Shown here: in pieces, positions 12,957 through 24,260 of the stretch
Layout: the number at the start of each line of letters is the position of its first letter
Position numbering within the stretch: the stretch's first letter is position 1
From: Rhizomucor pusillus
Lineage: Eukaryota > Mucoromycota > Mucoromycetes > Mucorales > Lichtheimiaceae
Length of the DNA stretch: 35,197 nucleotides
Reading direction: 5' to 3'
NCBI GenBank assembly: GCA_900175165.2
Contig: FWWN02000216.1
Coordinates: 1 to 35,197 of the forward strand
Translations under genes and position numbers: made by a program
Notes under the pieces: model-generated
The model's input: the letters and a program-made list of their open reading frames with translations, nothing else
Database searches by the model: none
What the model was told of the DNA's origin: nothing

Positions 12957-12967
12957 GGTTATAAAAA
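12957..12967 (+). promoter_or_regulatory. Candidate TATA box
   Basis: A TTATAAAAAG sequence lies about 75-80 bp upstream of the ATG at 13040, a plausible TATA spacing if transcription starts near 12990. This rests on the sequence and position alone. Confidence 0.35.
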
Positions 12968-13039
12968 GCCCAGCTGTCAGTGGGTTTTGATGTGGGGTAG
13001 TAAAAATCGGATCAGCACGAAGAATAAAAATATCAGACA

Positions 13040-13345
13040 ATGTCCTCAAGACTTGTAGCACATCTCTACTCTACCAAGGCTGCTATCTACAACTGCACGC
13101 GACGAACTATGCTCACTGCTTCAGGAACACAAGTCAGCAGCAGTAGCAGCAGTAGCAGCAGTGCTGTGACGACATCGGCAGAGCATACGCATTGGAAGGA
13201 ACAGCATCACCAAGTAGCGCCTTTGACTAACACAACCGTGTATATCCCTCAAGGCAGTCAGGAAACCACATCCGGACAACTCTACGAATCCTCTTCCTCT
13301 ACCGCTCCTTTCAGCCCCAAAGTTAATGTCCTTTTCGATGACTAG
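13040..13345 (+). CDS. Small serine-rich hypothetical protein
   Basis: Intronless frame of 101 aa. The N-terminus (MSSRLVAHLYSTKAAIYNC then TRRTML) has basic, hydrophobic and hydroxylated residues and few acids, like a mitochondrial presequence, but this is only suggestive. A poly-Ser run encoded by AGC/AGT repeats follows, then a His/Gln-rich stretch (HWKEQHHQ) and an acidic end (VNVLFDD). A TATA-like element sits just upstream. No domain is recognised; function is unknown. It could be a chance frame, but its length, promoter and composition favour a real gene. Confidence 0.5.
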   Translation: MSSRLVAHLYSTKAAIYNCTRRTMLTASGTQVSSSSSSSSSAVTTSAEHTHWKEQHHQVAPLTNTTVYIPQGSQETTSGQLYESSSSTAPFSPKVNVLFDD

Positions 13346-14726
13346 ATACCATACTCCCATCGGATAATGCCGGTTCTTTCTCCACATTGTAACACGTGAA
13401 TCATATGCTCTTATTTCCTTTTTTACTGCATTGCTTTCTCTTCTTGTACAAATACAAATCCAGCTTGTTAACCTCGCTCAATGCGGGGATCAACAGTGTA
13501 ATCAGATATTCCTTTTTGTTTTAAATCTGGTGTTATTGACTATACTTTTGTTACAGTTAAGACTTGGCACCACTCAGCACGCTCATCAGATTGCATCATC
13601 GTTTACAGTGCTGGATGTTGAAGTCGATCAGGCGCAGCCAGAATGAGCCATCAGTCTGAATTTGAGCTATGATAACATTAACGGAGTCATCCCCGCGAAA
13701 GTCAGTCAGCCTAGCGAATCTGCGCCACCTGTCCTGAAAATGGATCGGCCATGAACTTGAGGCAGATGATAACCCTCAGAAAGACAGTAGAATAGTGTCT
13801 ATTAAAAGAGGTTTATCCATATATAGAGAAGTTACAGAGAATGTCAAGGAGAATGAAATTGCCCAGATCTTCACCACCCCGTAAATCCTCTGCTAACTGC
13901 TGGTGCTGGCGTCATGGCATTGTCATGATGAAGCGTGTCACGCTCCATTTCCTCTTGCTCTTCTTCAGGAAGAACAAGTATCTTCTCGTCGTAGCATGGT
14001 GCCCGTGACGGAATGATCCATGACGGTGGTCTGACCGGAGCTGGTCTCTTTGCTTGACACGTCGACACAGAAGGAGGGAATGCTGGAAGCTTTGTTGTTG
14101 ACTACGGGCACGATGGGTTCGTCCTCCAACCTTAGCAGCTGGCATTCGGGCAGAAAGTCGTATATGTGGCGCCAAAAGGGAATGCGCTCCTCCTTGCATT
14201 TCAGTGCCAAGCATAGTGCATTTGCTCCTGTCAAGCGACGATCTTTTACCAATTACCGAAGCACATCGTTGAGTCAACACCTTGGGTTTGAAAGAGGAGC
14301 AAGACACGCGTTGGTCCGGAAAAACCGCCATCCCTCACATCAATGAAGATGCTAGGACTCAACGCTACCTCAAACCAAGCAGTCGTCGCACGTGCCTATC
14401 GTCCATTCCCTGGGACAAACCCCAGATGCAGCGGCAAGCATGGACAGACAGCGTACGAGTAGTAACCTGGGTTTTACAGAGGATTGTCCAGTTCTTGATT
14501 TGCCTGACTATTTGAGATCATTAGTGCATTAGTTCATGCCAAATTAAGAACCTGTACCTTGAGGAGAGAGAATTCACTGAAGCAGGATGTTAAATGTATT
14601 TGCACGAAAGACTTAGTGTTTAAGAGGTGGACATTTGATAGCGGTAAACCAGAACAATCACACACATCCCATTGGACACAAAAATTCAGTTTCTCGTCGC
14701 GCTGAGGGTCGTGTGCTGGTTGAACC
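13346..14726. other. Gene-poor stretch with coding-like debris
   Basis: About 1.4 kb. On the minus strand, 13965-14252 holds a 95-codon frame that reads like real protein (KEERIPFWRHIYDFLPE, then LEDEPIVPVV) but starts and ends without gene context, so it may be a broken element or an unrecognised exon. On the plus strand, 13431-13646 is a hydrophobic frame of no known family. Nothing here can be called a gene with confidence. Confidence 0.3.
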
Positions 14727-16763
14727 ATGTCAAAACGCATTTCCTCGTGTCATGGTTTTTCGGCTAATTTTCATTTCGACTCAAAACAGTGCAGAAGACA
14801 TGGTTTGGATATTTTGTTCGCCGGTCTGCACGCTGAAGACTGGACAAACACCAAGAAACTTGCTGCAGTGTCGAAATATGCCGACATGCTAGGCGCAGTT
14901 GACGCCCACAAAAGAACGCTCCAAGGCCTGAAAACCATTGAAAACCGGTGCAATAACCGTCTCAGTGTGTCCAAATACGCCAGCGACTATCGAGAGTACC
15001 TGAAGGCGACTAACTTGAAAGATGCATTTCTAATTTCTACGAGATTACGAAGACGCGTTGAGTCACCACCGGCAGCAGCAGGAGGAGGAGCGGCTGATTG
15101 GAGAAGAAAGGCGCTTAAAGAGGATCGCAGCATTGAAGGGGAAGATTGCCGTAGCGAAGATTACAGACAAAGGTGCCGACAAATACCTCAGAGTTATTGA
15201 TCAGGAGGGAGAGAGCATTATTGGTCCCTCCAATGAGCCGCAAAGTATCGCCAGCCAGCGTGACGAAGATGAGACCCGAGCACCGGAGGATACTGTCGAT
15301 GACGTATGGATGACTCTTCACCATGAGACAAAGGCACTCTTCACAAAATTCGACAAAGGCGAAACTCTCACCATGTCGGAACGAAAACGCATGAGGCAGT
15401 CGTTACTTTGGACCAGAGCGACTGAAACTGAACGCTGGCATATTATATAGCTCGGGTTTGTCGCACATCTTGGATTTGGTGGATTCAAGTCCTGCGGGAC
15501 AACGCTCTGCAATTGATGAAAAATGGAGTGAACTTTGTGACCGATATCTCTGCATGTATCAGCTGTTTCCCAAAGCCTCTGTCCCCTGAGCTGCGTGTGG
15601 CGAAAGTTGTGGAGGTCTGTTAAATGAATACTACGAGAAAATCAGGTTTTAACCAGTCTTTCCCACGACAGTTGTGCCGCGACAACAACTTAACGGAAGG
15701 AGCCGACATTTACCTAGAACAATGTATCCGGGAGGACCGCACCAAGAAAGAGAAAAAAGGATTCAAGCTCTTGGAGCACATGTTTGTATTTAGCGCTCAA
15801 ATGCAGACTAAGTTCGTTAACTCTTTGTTATGCTCTAGCTTGGAGACACTGAACTCGCATTCCGTTCTTCTCAACAAGGCATCCAGTTCTCGGGTGACGG
15901 AATACGACTGTTTGCTGAAGGCATGGGGCCCGTTAATTGACAAGATGTGTTGTACGAACTCGATCGTGCGACTGAAGAGGTTGGTGAATAATTTTTTGGC
16001 GCTACGTGTTATTCATCTCTACCCATTTAGCGGAGAGTCTATCAACCCTATAACCACTGCGAACAAGTCCGTCATGTATGCTGATAACAAGAATGTGTAC
16101 GGCTTTGAAGTCGATATCCGCTTTGTATATGATCAGCAGGAGCATGAAACTGACGTCGCCTCGGGAGAAATAGCGAAAGACACCACGTCGGTGGATAAAC
16201 TTTTTATGGACGAGGGAAAGCTCATACGGGAGGGCAAGGACATTCTCGACGACATGTTGCGCAATGCGATTGAAGAATATGCTCACGAACGACTTGCTTG
16301 CTGGATGATCCAACTTGCCGGTAGAGTTGTCTTGTGATTCAATGAATAACCATTGACCAGATCTTCCCAATCGAATACTGTAGGATTAGTTGGACAGATT
16401 TCTTCCATTCACATGGTCAAGCCCGGAAGTTATGTGGCTGTCCCTCAAGGCAAGATCCGATTTCCAGACAACTGTATGGGGATGGATGAACTGGAAAAGA
16501 CACTTGAAAATTTGTTTCTGTTTGTGGTACGTATAATTTTTCAAAGCACATGTATGAAAATGCTCAACATCTCGTAGGAGAAGGTTGAAGAGAATGCACG
16601 ATTTTACAAGTCAGTGGTGGATTGTGTAGACGACAGGAGAAGATCGATGGGCGGTGCATTCAGTCGTGGAGATCTATGTGGATCTGGCACTTCTTGGGCC
16701 GACGAGATCCCCGATACATGGTATACTCCGCCCAGACGGTCGTCAGCCAGCAATAACATATGA
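14727..16763 (+). pseudogene. Frameshifted copy of an unrecognised, probably multicopy fungal protein family
   Basis: Protein-like sequence runs for 2 kb but changes frame several times. Part 1 (14727-15039) has HFDSKQCRRHGLDILFAGLH and KYADMLGAVDAHKRTLQGLK. An extra 7 nt (a local near-duplication of TACGA) near 15039-15045 shifts it to part 2 (15046-15450; EEERLIGEERRLKRIAALKG). Another shift at about 15450 leads to part 3 (SGLSHILDLVDSSPAGQRS), and another near 15590 to part 4 (to 16337), which also has an in-frame stop at 15621. The last part (16353-16763) contains an intact GT-AG intron (16527-16577) and ends at TGA. Part 4 has FEVDIRFVYD then TDVASGEIAKD, loosely like a D...ExK nuclease core; that is an inference. 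I do not recognise the family. The breaks suggest a dead copy, perhaps of a mobile or accessory gene. Confidence 0.65.
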
Positions 16764-17629
16764 CTTGTGCTTCGATTATCAAGTATGATGCTCACTTTGC
16801 ACACACATGGATTTCCATTTACTTACAACAGAGCTTTTGTTTTCTAGTCAAATTGCATAATGTAAAGTTGCTGGAGTGTCATCTTCAATCCTTTCATGTT
16901 ACAAAGATGCAAGATTTGGTTAGGTTATAGCTCAGCTAGAACATTGTTAAGAGCAGAGAGTAAATTTCCTGGCACAATGAACATACTAGGATATTGTTTT
17001 TCATTATGCACCCTGGCTTTACACAGCAGCATTCCAAGCTTGTCTCCAGATGCTTGTATTCTTATCAGCATGCTAATACAACAAGATATGTATCCCCCTA
17101 TGTTTCCATTTATCATTTCAAAGTCTATCTCCTATCTCAAAAGGCTATAGAGCGTGGGTCTGTTTGCCGGCCATATCTTTCTTTCCATATCAAAATTACT
17201 TAGGGCTCTTTTTTTGCAACTGCTGTTGAGAAAGACATAATCAGTATTCCAGAAGTCACGGCTTTATCGATCGAGATGAGTGTTGTTGATTGGCATATCA
17301 CTAAACACAGACTCTATCACTGACTACTTTATAAAAAAAAACAGCTTTCTGTACTGCCTTCCTGAAAACTACCTAATTCGCACTTTTGGAAACTGCATAC
17401 TCGGTTTTCCATCCTTTTCGTGATGAAGATGAAGTTGTCCCGCTTTTGCGACTCTGGGACTGCTCCTCGGGTACGACAAGGAATGTAGTTTTTGCTCTAT
17501 GTTGGGATCGAAAAATGGTACCTATCATTGCTCCAAAGGTTCCCAAGTTAGGATACATCTGCAGCAATATCCTCAGGGAGTATATATCGGAGGTTAATTA
17601 AGCGCCGTACAGGCGTTATGATCCATCGG
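16764..17629. other. Intergenic, no gene recognised
   Basis: AT-rich stretch. A plus-strand open frame of about 71 codons ending at 17601 (FHPFRDEDEVVPLLRLWDCS) reads like a possible exon fragment but has no recognised family or start context. Nothing else is supported. Confidence 0.3.
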
Positions 17630-18358
17630 TATGGCTACTGGCAGCTCAGTCGCATAGAGCTCGCATTCGGTCGGGCAAGACCGTTGACCGAGTGTTTAGG
17701 GCTGGGCCCGTTGAGCAATGGTCAAGGATATTGGCCCAGATGGTAGAAGACCGTCGGTAACGGTCATCACAAATAGACCGACCGGTCGGTCCTTCGGCCT
17801 GTCCGTTAGAACCGTTTTGTATTTTGCAACGAATTACGATGTTCTGCTGTGCGAGGTTTGGATCTGAGATATCCACAGCAAAAACTATAAGGAGACTCGA
17901 CTTCATAACTGCATACATAAGCAGCTGGATGTTCTGGAGAAAAATGTAGCCCTTGTGATACCACAATGCAAGATATTTGTGGATTCTTTGATTCTGGTAA
18001 GACCGCAGGTGTATGCTGAGATACATGAGTGTCTGAAGGTGCCCGAAATATCAATAGTAAATGCCGACAGCAACAGCAACAACCACCTGGAATATGATCT
18101 AAGATCCGTCGGAAGATACATCCATGAACACGTGGAGGAAAATACGTACTGCAAACACTCAATAAGCTGCTACGTAAGCCTTCATATGTAACAATCGCTT
18201 AGAATGAACGCGGACATGAACGTTTACAAACGTGGCTCAACTGACGGTCAACGGTCTACATAAAAGGACCGTATGCTGTAAGACCGTCAGTCGCGGTTCT
18301 AAGATGACCTGTCCGTTTTGGGTCCGGACCGATCTGTCATGGCCCGTTTGGAGCCTTA
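17630..18358. mobile_element. Candidate non-autonomous hAT-like element (about 0.73 kb)
   Basis: Near each end lies one copy of an exact 13-bp inverted repeat, AGACCGTTGACCG (17678-17690, and its complement at 18245-18257), in zones rich in short ACCGT/GGTC words. The right end, read inward, is TAAGGCTCCAAACGGGCC, which looks like fungal hAT ends as I remember them. The left end (TATGGCTACTGG) is a poor match. CCATCG flanks both sides (17623-17628 and 18359-18364) and could be part of a target duplication. No transposase is encoded. Exact ends are uncertain. Confidence 0.4.
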
Positions 18359-19842
18359 CCATCGCATCAGTTAATGGAATAAGCGTAGTATTACTTACCA
18401 CTAAGTGGGAGAAAATATCTTCATAAGATCGGCTCTATTTTTCCGTACACCCGACATTTTCGTCGTGAATGACAACCCCCTTTCTAACTGAAAATATAGA
18501 GATTTGGGATCTGGCGAGCTCGCGCAGCGAGCGAGCTGTGTTGCGTTCTTTTTCCGAGCGCAGCGAGGAAAAAGCAAGCAATGCTTCGTCCTCGAGCGAA
18601 GCGAGAGCGAAACATGCTTGTCTTTATATTAAAAAGAAATAATCAAAGTTAAATTACAAACAAGGAAATACTGGAATGAATATGAAGATGTCAAGAGCGA
18701 GTACCAATGCAGTTGATTGGGAACAAGGGAATTTCATAAGAACATTACGTTAGTATCTGGTGCTACTGCTGCGTAATCATAATTGATACTTACACCCCGA
18801 AGGGTAATCCTCGAATTCATGAGGGACCAGACCGCGCACCTAGTGTTTCTGTATCATCTGTGTCCATCGCAGCAACGTAATCTAGTAGACATACTTTTTA
18901 CCCGTAGGGTCGGTCTATTAAAATAAAGAAGCACGACAGAGGACTTGAAGTGATGCATCGCAGTAGTAGCGGAAGAAAAGACGATGGAGAGGCGCGAAAC
19001 AGTTGATGTTGGAGGTGGCGGGTCAGGACAAAGGTCACGTCGCCTACAAAGTTAAGCGTCAGAAATCGTACTGCACCTCGAGAGAGCAGCCAACGTACCG
19101 GGATGTTTGAGAGAACAGAGCCAAAAAACAAGATTTTGGATCCAGGTCCCTTTTTATATTCGCAGCTGGGATTCAATGCGTTCCTGCTGTCTTATACCTG
19201 GATTACGTTCGTAAGCAAATCGTACTCCTGAAGTTTACGCTGGAGGCATCAACGTAAGTCGAGGAAGATAACCAGAATAATACCAATCTCGCTACCTGTG
19301 TTTGACAGAAGATAATGAAGTGCCTCATGTACACCATACTACGTTCAAAGTGCACAGAAAAGATCTAAAGGTTAGCTTTAGTTTCTTGGAAATATTAGGA
19401 TGCATTCAAAGAAAGCAACAGAAAAACGAGCACCTATGTTCATGGCAAAGGTGTGGGATCTCGTGTAAAGTCACGTCTTAAGCAAGATGCAGACCTATGA
19501 TGCACAGTTTTGACATACAGCTATCAATTGATACGGAAATATGATTAAATCTACAAAGATATTTATTCCACTAACATTGCAGGATTTATCTAATATTGTT
19601 CTGCAAGGCAAGCTACTTGATAACTGTGTTGTTCTATCCATACTGTTTGTCTTATATCAAACAACTCTAAAACACAGCCTTCCAATATCACAATGTGTCC
19701 TCGATAATTTCAAGGCCTCGGTTACAGGATTTAGCTTGAAAATAGCGATATTTGGAAGTTGACGGCAGAAGTCTTAAAAGGAACCTAGTGCAAAGTATAA
19801 GAAGACGGTTTGCGGATTTGTTTCGAAACAGCAAGAAGCTAG
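18359..19842. other. Intergenic with GCAGCGAGC-type short repeats
   Basis: No gene recognised. Around 18510-18612 are clustered short palindromic words built on GCGCAGCGAG and GAGCGAAGCGAG, including a hairpin GCTCGC-GCA-GCGAGC and a TTTTTCC...GGAAAAA hairpin. A 15-bp sequence, CATGCTTGTCTTTAT at 18613-18627, recurs exactly at 20406-20420. A minus-strand open frame at 18898-19176 has no recognised domain. Confidence 0.35.
18510..18612. repeat. Cluster of GCGCAGCGAGC/GAGCGAAGCGAG palindromic repeats
   Basis: Three closely spaced GC-rich hairpins in otherwise AT-rich DNA: GCTCGC-GCA-GCGAGC, TTTTTCC-(GAGCGCAGCGA)-GGAAAAA, and CTCGAGCGAAGCGAGAGCG. A related string occurs again at about 20026-20060. 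The type of element is unknown. Confidence 0.5.
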
Positions 19843-19938
19843 ATTTTAGGTGTAGTATTTTCTCAAACATCGATTCGTGCGAGCGCCGGTCTGAGTAAGC
19901 CGGAATTCGACGGCGCTGTGCTTGCCGTAGCGAAGCGG

Positions 19939-20244
19939 ATGCAAAACCGGCAGAGAATGGAGGTTTATGAAGGCCAAGCGAGTTTATTCTACAGACTCGT
20001 ATCAGCCATGTGCTTCAGCGAACCAAGCGCAGCGAGCGAAGCGAAGCGTGAAGCGCTTGTCAAACAAAAATTGGAGAGATGGACTCGATCAAGCCCAGTA
20101 ATCTATAACTACCACAGTAATGGCCCAAATGATGAAACAACGACAAGGTTTTCTCAACGACGCAGCAGTGCTTTCCGATTTTTTCTACTGACATCCAGTC
20201 TTGTCAACAACCAGTTGCCGGGAAGGACAATGGCTTTTAAATGA
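19939..20244 (+). other. Open frame of unknown family carrying the GCAGCGAGCGAAGCG repeat
   Basis: The frame is open from 19843; the first in-frame ATG is at 19939. It reads MQNRQRMEVYEGQASLFYRL and then EAKREALVKQKLERW, a charged, helix-like composition. The short repeat GCGCAGCGAGCGAAGCGAAGCG (about 20026-20050) lies inside it and encodes an Ala/Ser/Glu/Lys-rich part, so the frame may simply be a side effect of the repeat. There is no recognised domain and no partner gene. Confidence 0.2.
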
Positions 20245-20955
20245 TTTGAGGGAGCCCGGGTGCTCGGACAACGCCGGTCATTTTGCCAAAACGCACGTGA
20301 AGGAAGTTGTAATTCTCCGCGCGAGCATGGAGGACCGAGGAGGTTGGTATATCAGACTGCAAAAACGCGTCTCCACATCTATGTTTGCCAGAGATAATCT
20401 ACAGCCATGCTTGTCTTTATCGTTGGTAAAACCTTATCAGCAGCCTATGGTTACACGGACTTAAGTATTAGCAACGAATGTTCCGTAATCAATCTATGAT
20501 GGTTCTTCTGTAGGATGGTAATATTTTGTTTGTCTGAAAAGGTTTGACTCCTGTAATTAATCATGTAGGTTATCGTTAAGGAGAAAGCAAATGCACTTGC
20601 TTGACGATGCAACGACCTTCAATCAATCTTAAAGATTTGCAACTTTCTCTGCTGGATACGCTTAGCTTGGAACGAGATTAAGTTTTTGTATACACTGAGG
20701 ATGGGGTTCGTGCATTTCGCCGGCTTTGAAGGATAGCAACAAATGAGAAGTTTGCTGGGTGTGAATGTGGGACTTTTTTTCTTCTTTCTCCACTTTTTTT
20801 TCGGGATCGAGTTTTTTTCTGCTTCAAACTCTTCCACCACCACCCTTCTCCAAACGCAACACACCCACGGCAAGCAAAGCTCTTAGCCAAGTCTTTTTCA
20901 ACTTTTTTGTTGCAAGTCTTGACTCGTATACTTTTTGCGCTAATACCCCCTACTC
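20245..20955. promoter_or_regulatory. Upstream region of PRPP synthetase gene
   Basis: About 700 bp. The part next to the start codon (20765-20950) is strongly pyrimidine-rich on the plus strand (long CT/T tracts, then ACTCTTCCACCACCACCC), a common fungal promoter/leader feature for highly expressed genes. No other gene was seen. Confidence 0.45.
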
Positions 20956-22056
20956 ATGGCGGACAACTCGATCAAAATCTTCACGGGCAATTCACACCCT
21001 GAGCTCGCAAAGCTCGTGGCTCGCCGTATTGGTATCGATTTGGCCAAGGCTGTTGTCATGAAGTATTCGAACCAGGAAACTTCAGTGACCATTGGCGAGT
21101 CCGTCCGTGACGAGGACGTGTTTATTATTCAGTCCGGTTGTGGCGAAATCAACGACAATCTTATGGAACTGCTGATCATGATTAACGCCTGCAAGACGGC
21201 TTCTGCGCGCCGCATCACTGCCGTCATTCCTTGCTTCCCCTATGCGCGCCAAGACAAGAAAGACAAGAGCCGTGCTCCTATTACGGCGAAACTGACTGCA
21301 AACATGCTGACAGTTGCTGGTGCCAACCACGTTATTACTATGGATCTTCATGCGTCACAAATCCAAGGTTTCTTCAACGTACCTGTCGACAACTTGTACT
21401 GTGAACCGTCCATGATCAAGTATATTTCGACGAGAATTCCCAATTGGACTAATGCCATTATTGTCTCCCCCGACGCTGGTGGTGCTAAACGGTAACTCTA
21501 TTTTTTGGTATTGTTTTGTTGCTCTCGTGACTCACGTCGAATAATTCTTGTCCTTCCAGTGCCACCTCCATTGCTGACCGTTTGAATTTGGATTTTGCAT
21601 TGATTCACAAAGAGCGCAAGCGTGCCAATGAAGTATCCCGCATGGTGCTCGTGGGTGACGTTCGGGATAAGATTGCTATTTTGGTCGATGACATGGCAGA
21701 TACATGCGGTACTTTGGGTCTCGCAGCCAAGACCCTCGTGGAAAACGGTGCCGAAAAGGTTTACGCCATTGTCGCCCACGGTATCCTCTCCGGCAAGGCT
21801 ATCAAAGTGATTAACGAGTCCATGATTGAAAAGCTTGTCGTCACCAACACTATCCCTCACGAAGATAAAATGGCTATTTGCCCAAAGCTTGACGTTATCG
21901 ATATCTCAGCTACTCTGGCAGAAGCCATCAGAAGGTAAGCATAAGACGCGGATGTAGCGTATCATTGAACCAGGAGCTGATGACACATTTCCTCCATTTT
22001 CTAGAACACACAATGGTGAATCTGTATCTTATCTCTTCTCGCATGTTCCTGAATAA
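20956..22056 (+). CDS. PRS: Ribose-phosphate pyrophosphokinase (PRPP synthetase)
   Basis: Three exons, 20956-21491, 21560-21934 and 22005-22056 (GT-AG introns), give 320 aa, the normal family length. It makes phosphoribosyl pyrophosphate from ribose 5-phosphate and ATP, feeding purine, pyrimidine, NAD, His and Trp synthesis. Visible signatures are [13 protein letters not shown], the ATP-site [12 protein letters not shown] (residues 95-106), the family signature [11 protein letters not shown] (130-140), [11 protein letters not shown] and the PRPP-binding loop [10 protein letters not shown] (221-230). The short last exon encodes the conserved C-terminal [13 protein letters not shown]. No regulatory insert is seen, so it is a compact class I enzyme. 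Fungi often have several paralogues; which one this is cannot be told. Confidence 0.96.
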
Positions 22057-22913
22057 GCGTATAGAAAGAAGAAAAAGTCCATTTTTTATATATATTCATT
22101 CAACCGTCAGAAAAAGCTCTTGTTTGCTACCTCGTTTTCACATTTTCTCATATTCTTCCACATTAAAATACATCGCATAACTCGATCCTGTTTTTGCATT
22201 TGCGACATGTTTTGTGTGCATGCCTAGCTTACATGGAGCCTCGGGCGCAAAGTTGACGGTCATAACCAGTTCCTTCTTTCGGCTTTGTATGCTTGGTGTA
22301 TATAAAAGTGCTTGGCAGCAACGAGAGTAGGGCAATAGAACTAATAAGACTTTGGAAAAAATGTAACTCGCTGAGAGCCGGAGGTGAGGTTTAGACTCTT
22401 CAGAGCCATGCTTTATATTCGGTTACTGTCTATAGAATAAATATACAGTTTTTTCTCTATTTTTTCTTCTTCTTCATTACTTGAAAAGCAAAGTCGCAGG
22501 AGGCTGGGAGCTTATCTTCGTTTCTCGGCCCTCAGACAATCGCTATTGTCTTGTGTTCGCTGCTGCCACTCTCGGACGATCTTTCACATAATCGAACACA
22601 ATATCACGCCACTCTAAGAGAACAGGCAGACCGAGCCCGAAAGCTTTGCAGCTCTGCAATCGTTCTTCGGATTTTGATAGGCATCCGCGGTGACAACTTG
22701 GTTAAAACATACCATGATCCGTCCGCGAGACAATCTTGATTCCTCTTATGTACCCTGGAGATTGCTCGGAGCGACCTCCACCAACATGACCAGAGCTCAT
22801 CTTGATTTTATCATATATTTCTTGGAATTATCTCTCTTCGGGAGCTTCTTTATATGTGGGTCGTCATAGTCCATGACGTCCTCAGGACCACCTATCAATT
22901 CGATGTTAACATA
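22057..22913. other. Intergenic, 3' flank of PRPP synthetase
   Basis: No gene recognised. Short frames (for example 22551-22739, plus) contain protein-like strings such as HATLREQADRARKLC but no family and no gene context. Confidence 0.35.
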
Positions 22914-23011
22914 CACCTTTTCCAAAAATTAATGTTGCTGCAATTTGTCGTTTTGGTGTATGAATGTTTATAAAATTTCACAAAATGCGACATTACTTTT
23001 GGGAAAAAGTG
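22914..23011 (-). mobile_element. MITE copy 1, TA-flanked (98 bp)
   Basis: Terminal inverted repeats of about 25 bp: the left end begins CACCTTTTCCAAAAATTAAT, and the right end read inward begins CACTTTTTCCCAAAAGTAAT. TA dinucleotides flank both sides (22912-22913 and 23012-23013), as expected for Tc1/mariner insertion. A second copy in inverse orientation lies at 32823-32910, with the shared interior ATTTCACAAAATGCGACATT. It has no coding capacity. Confidence 0.85.
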
Positions 23012-23013
23012 TA

Positions 23014-24260
23014 TGAGTATTCGGACTCATCGTGTGCCTGACTTTGAGCCAGCCTGTGTGCTTCGGCCTTTAGATCCTCTCGATTATCGAAGATCTTGTT
23101 CAAGAGATGAGAGATTGCGCAGAGAATGCGCTTTAGTTTCGTGTCCGAGGCACCTTAAATATCATGCGAGATTGTGTCCGAAGACCATTTTTCTTTTGTG
23201 TCCTTTGTCAAATATTGTTGCAGTTCCCCGGCTGGAGCGTCCGTCACGATAGCGAGTATTCTTGATCCGCTACGTCGTAAACAGAAATCAAGTCTCGCCG
23301 CTACACCTATTTCCTAGGCGCCGGTATACGAGCGTCTCAAGCACGGAATGGCGGCCAGAACATCAAGTAAAGGTCAAACTCGCAAGTCTTCTGCATATAT
23401 CCAGACAGTAAAGATCGATGGTGTATGTGTTGTAGAGTCCACTGCTTGGCGAACCGACCACCCTTTCAGAAAACAGAAACCCCGTTTACAACACTGTCAA
23501 AAGAGGCACACGACGGTTGCTGAATGTTAACGGTCCCTTCACGGGGTGCTTTGCTCTTCTTGGAGATCACTTAAAGCAACACGAGTCAGCATCCACAGCG
23601 ATAGGAAACTGATGAAAGACTGGCGTGCTTCTGGCTTTCTTCCTTTCGTAGCGGTTTGTAAAAGCAAAACAAGACGTAGTTTTGTCACCTCTGTAGATGA
23701 TTCTCGCGTACTTACAGTAAACTATTGTTATGGCGACGAGAGTGTGAAGAGCCGGAAAGAGGCGCAGCTTCCGACGCCTTGCTGCAGGAAGTAGCTTTGC
23801 CTTTCATAGTATCCGCTGAACGTTGTTCCTAGCAAGGAACCCATTAAGTGTTGCAGTTCACGGCAGCATGCTCCTTGGGACTGGCTGGGATACTCTCTCT
23901 CAACCTGCACACTTTTACAGCTTTATCTATGGGCGTTTTATACATTACGGCGAAAATATTTGTCATTCATACTATACGTATAAGATAACATTGATACGAA
24001 ATGACATGTTAAATTGCTCTTTTGATATGATTGTTTTATAATGAAATTTAGATTTCATTATTCTTCGGATGTCTTGTGCCATGTTTTCATCACTGGCCAA
24101 ATATGAAGATCCTTTACAAGTTGCTCATGTCTCTGCCCCTGAAGACCATGGTGCATGAAATGACCAAAAAGCCACTCAAAATGAAAAGTCACGATTTCTC
24201 ATCCGACTGAAACGGTGACCTTCCAAGTAGAGCGGGAAATAGCTATCTCGTCTGCGTATT
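23014..24260. other. Intergenic, decayed DNA upstream of NOC2
   Basis: Several overlapping short frames (23013-23252, 23348-23530, 23546-23794, 23823-24041, all plus) look like debris of a degraded gene or element, but no family is recognised. A perfect 9-bp stem hairpin (TAATGAAAT-TTAG-ATTTCATTA) is at 24039-24060. The NOC2 promoter should be in the last few hundred bases. Confidence 0.35.
24039..24060. repeat. Perfect short hairpin
   Basis: TAATGAAAT, a 4-base loop TTAG, then ATTTCATTA: a perfect 9-bp inverted repeat about 200 bp upstream of the NOC2 ATG. Its role is unknown; it could be chance in AT-rich DNA. Confidence 0.5.

Noticed and set aside
13431..13646. Plus-strand frame with LAQCGDQQCNQI, reminiscent of the tubulin QCGNQ motif
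   Set aside because: Only a few residues match; what follows is a Leu-rich stretch unlike tubulin, and there is no GTP-binding motif (GGTGSG) nearby.
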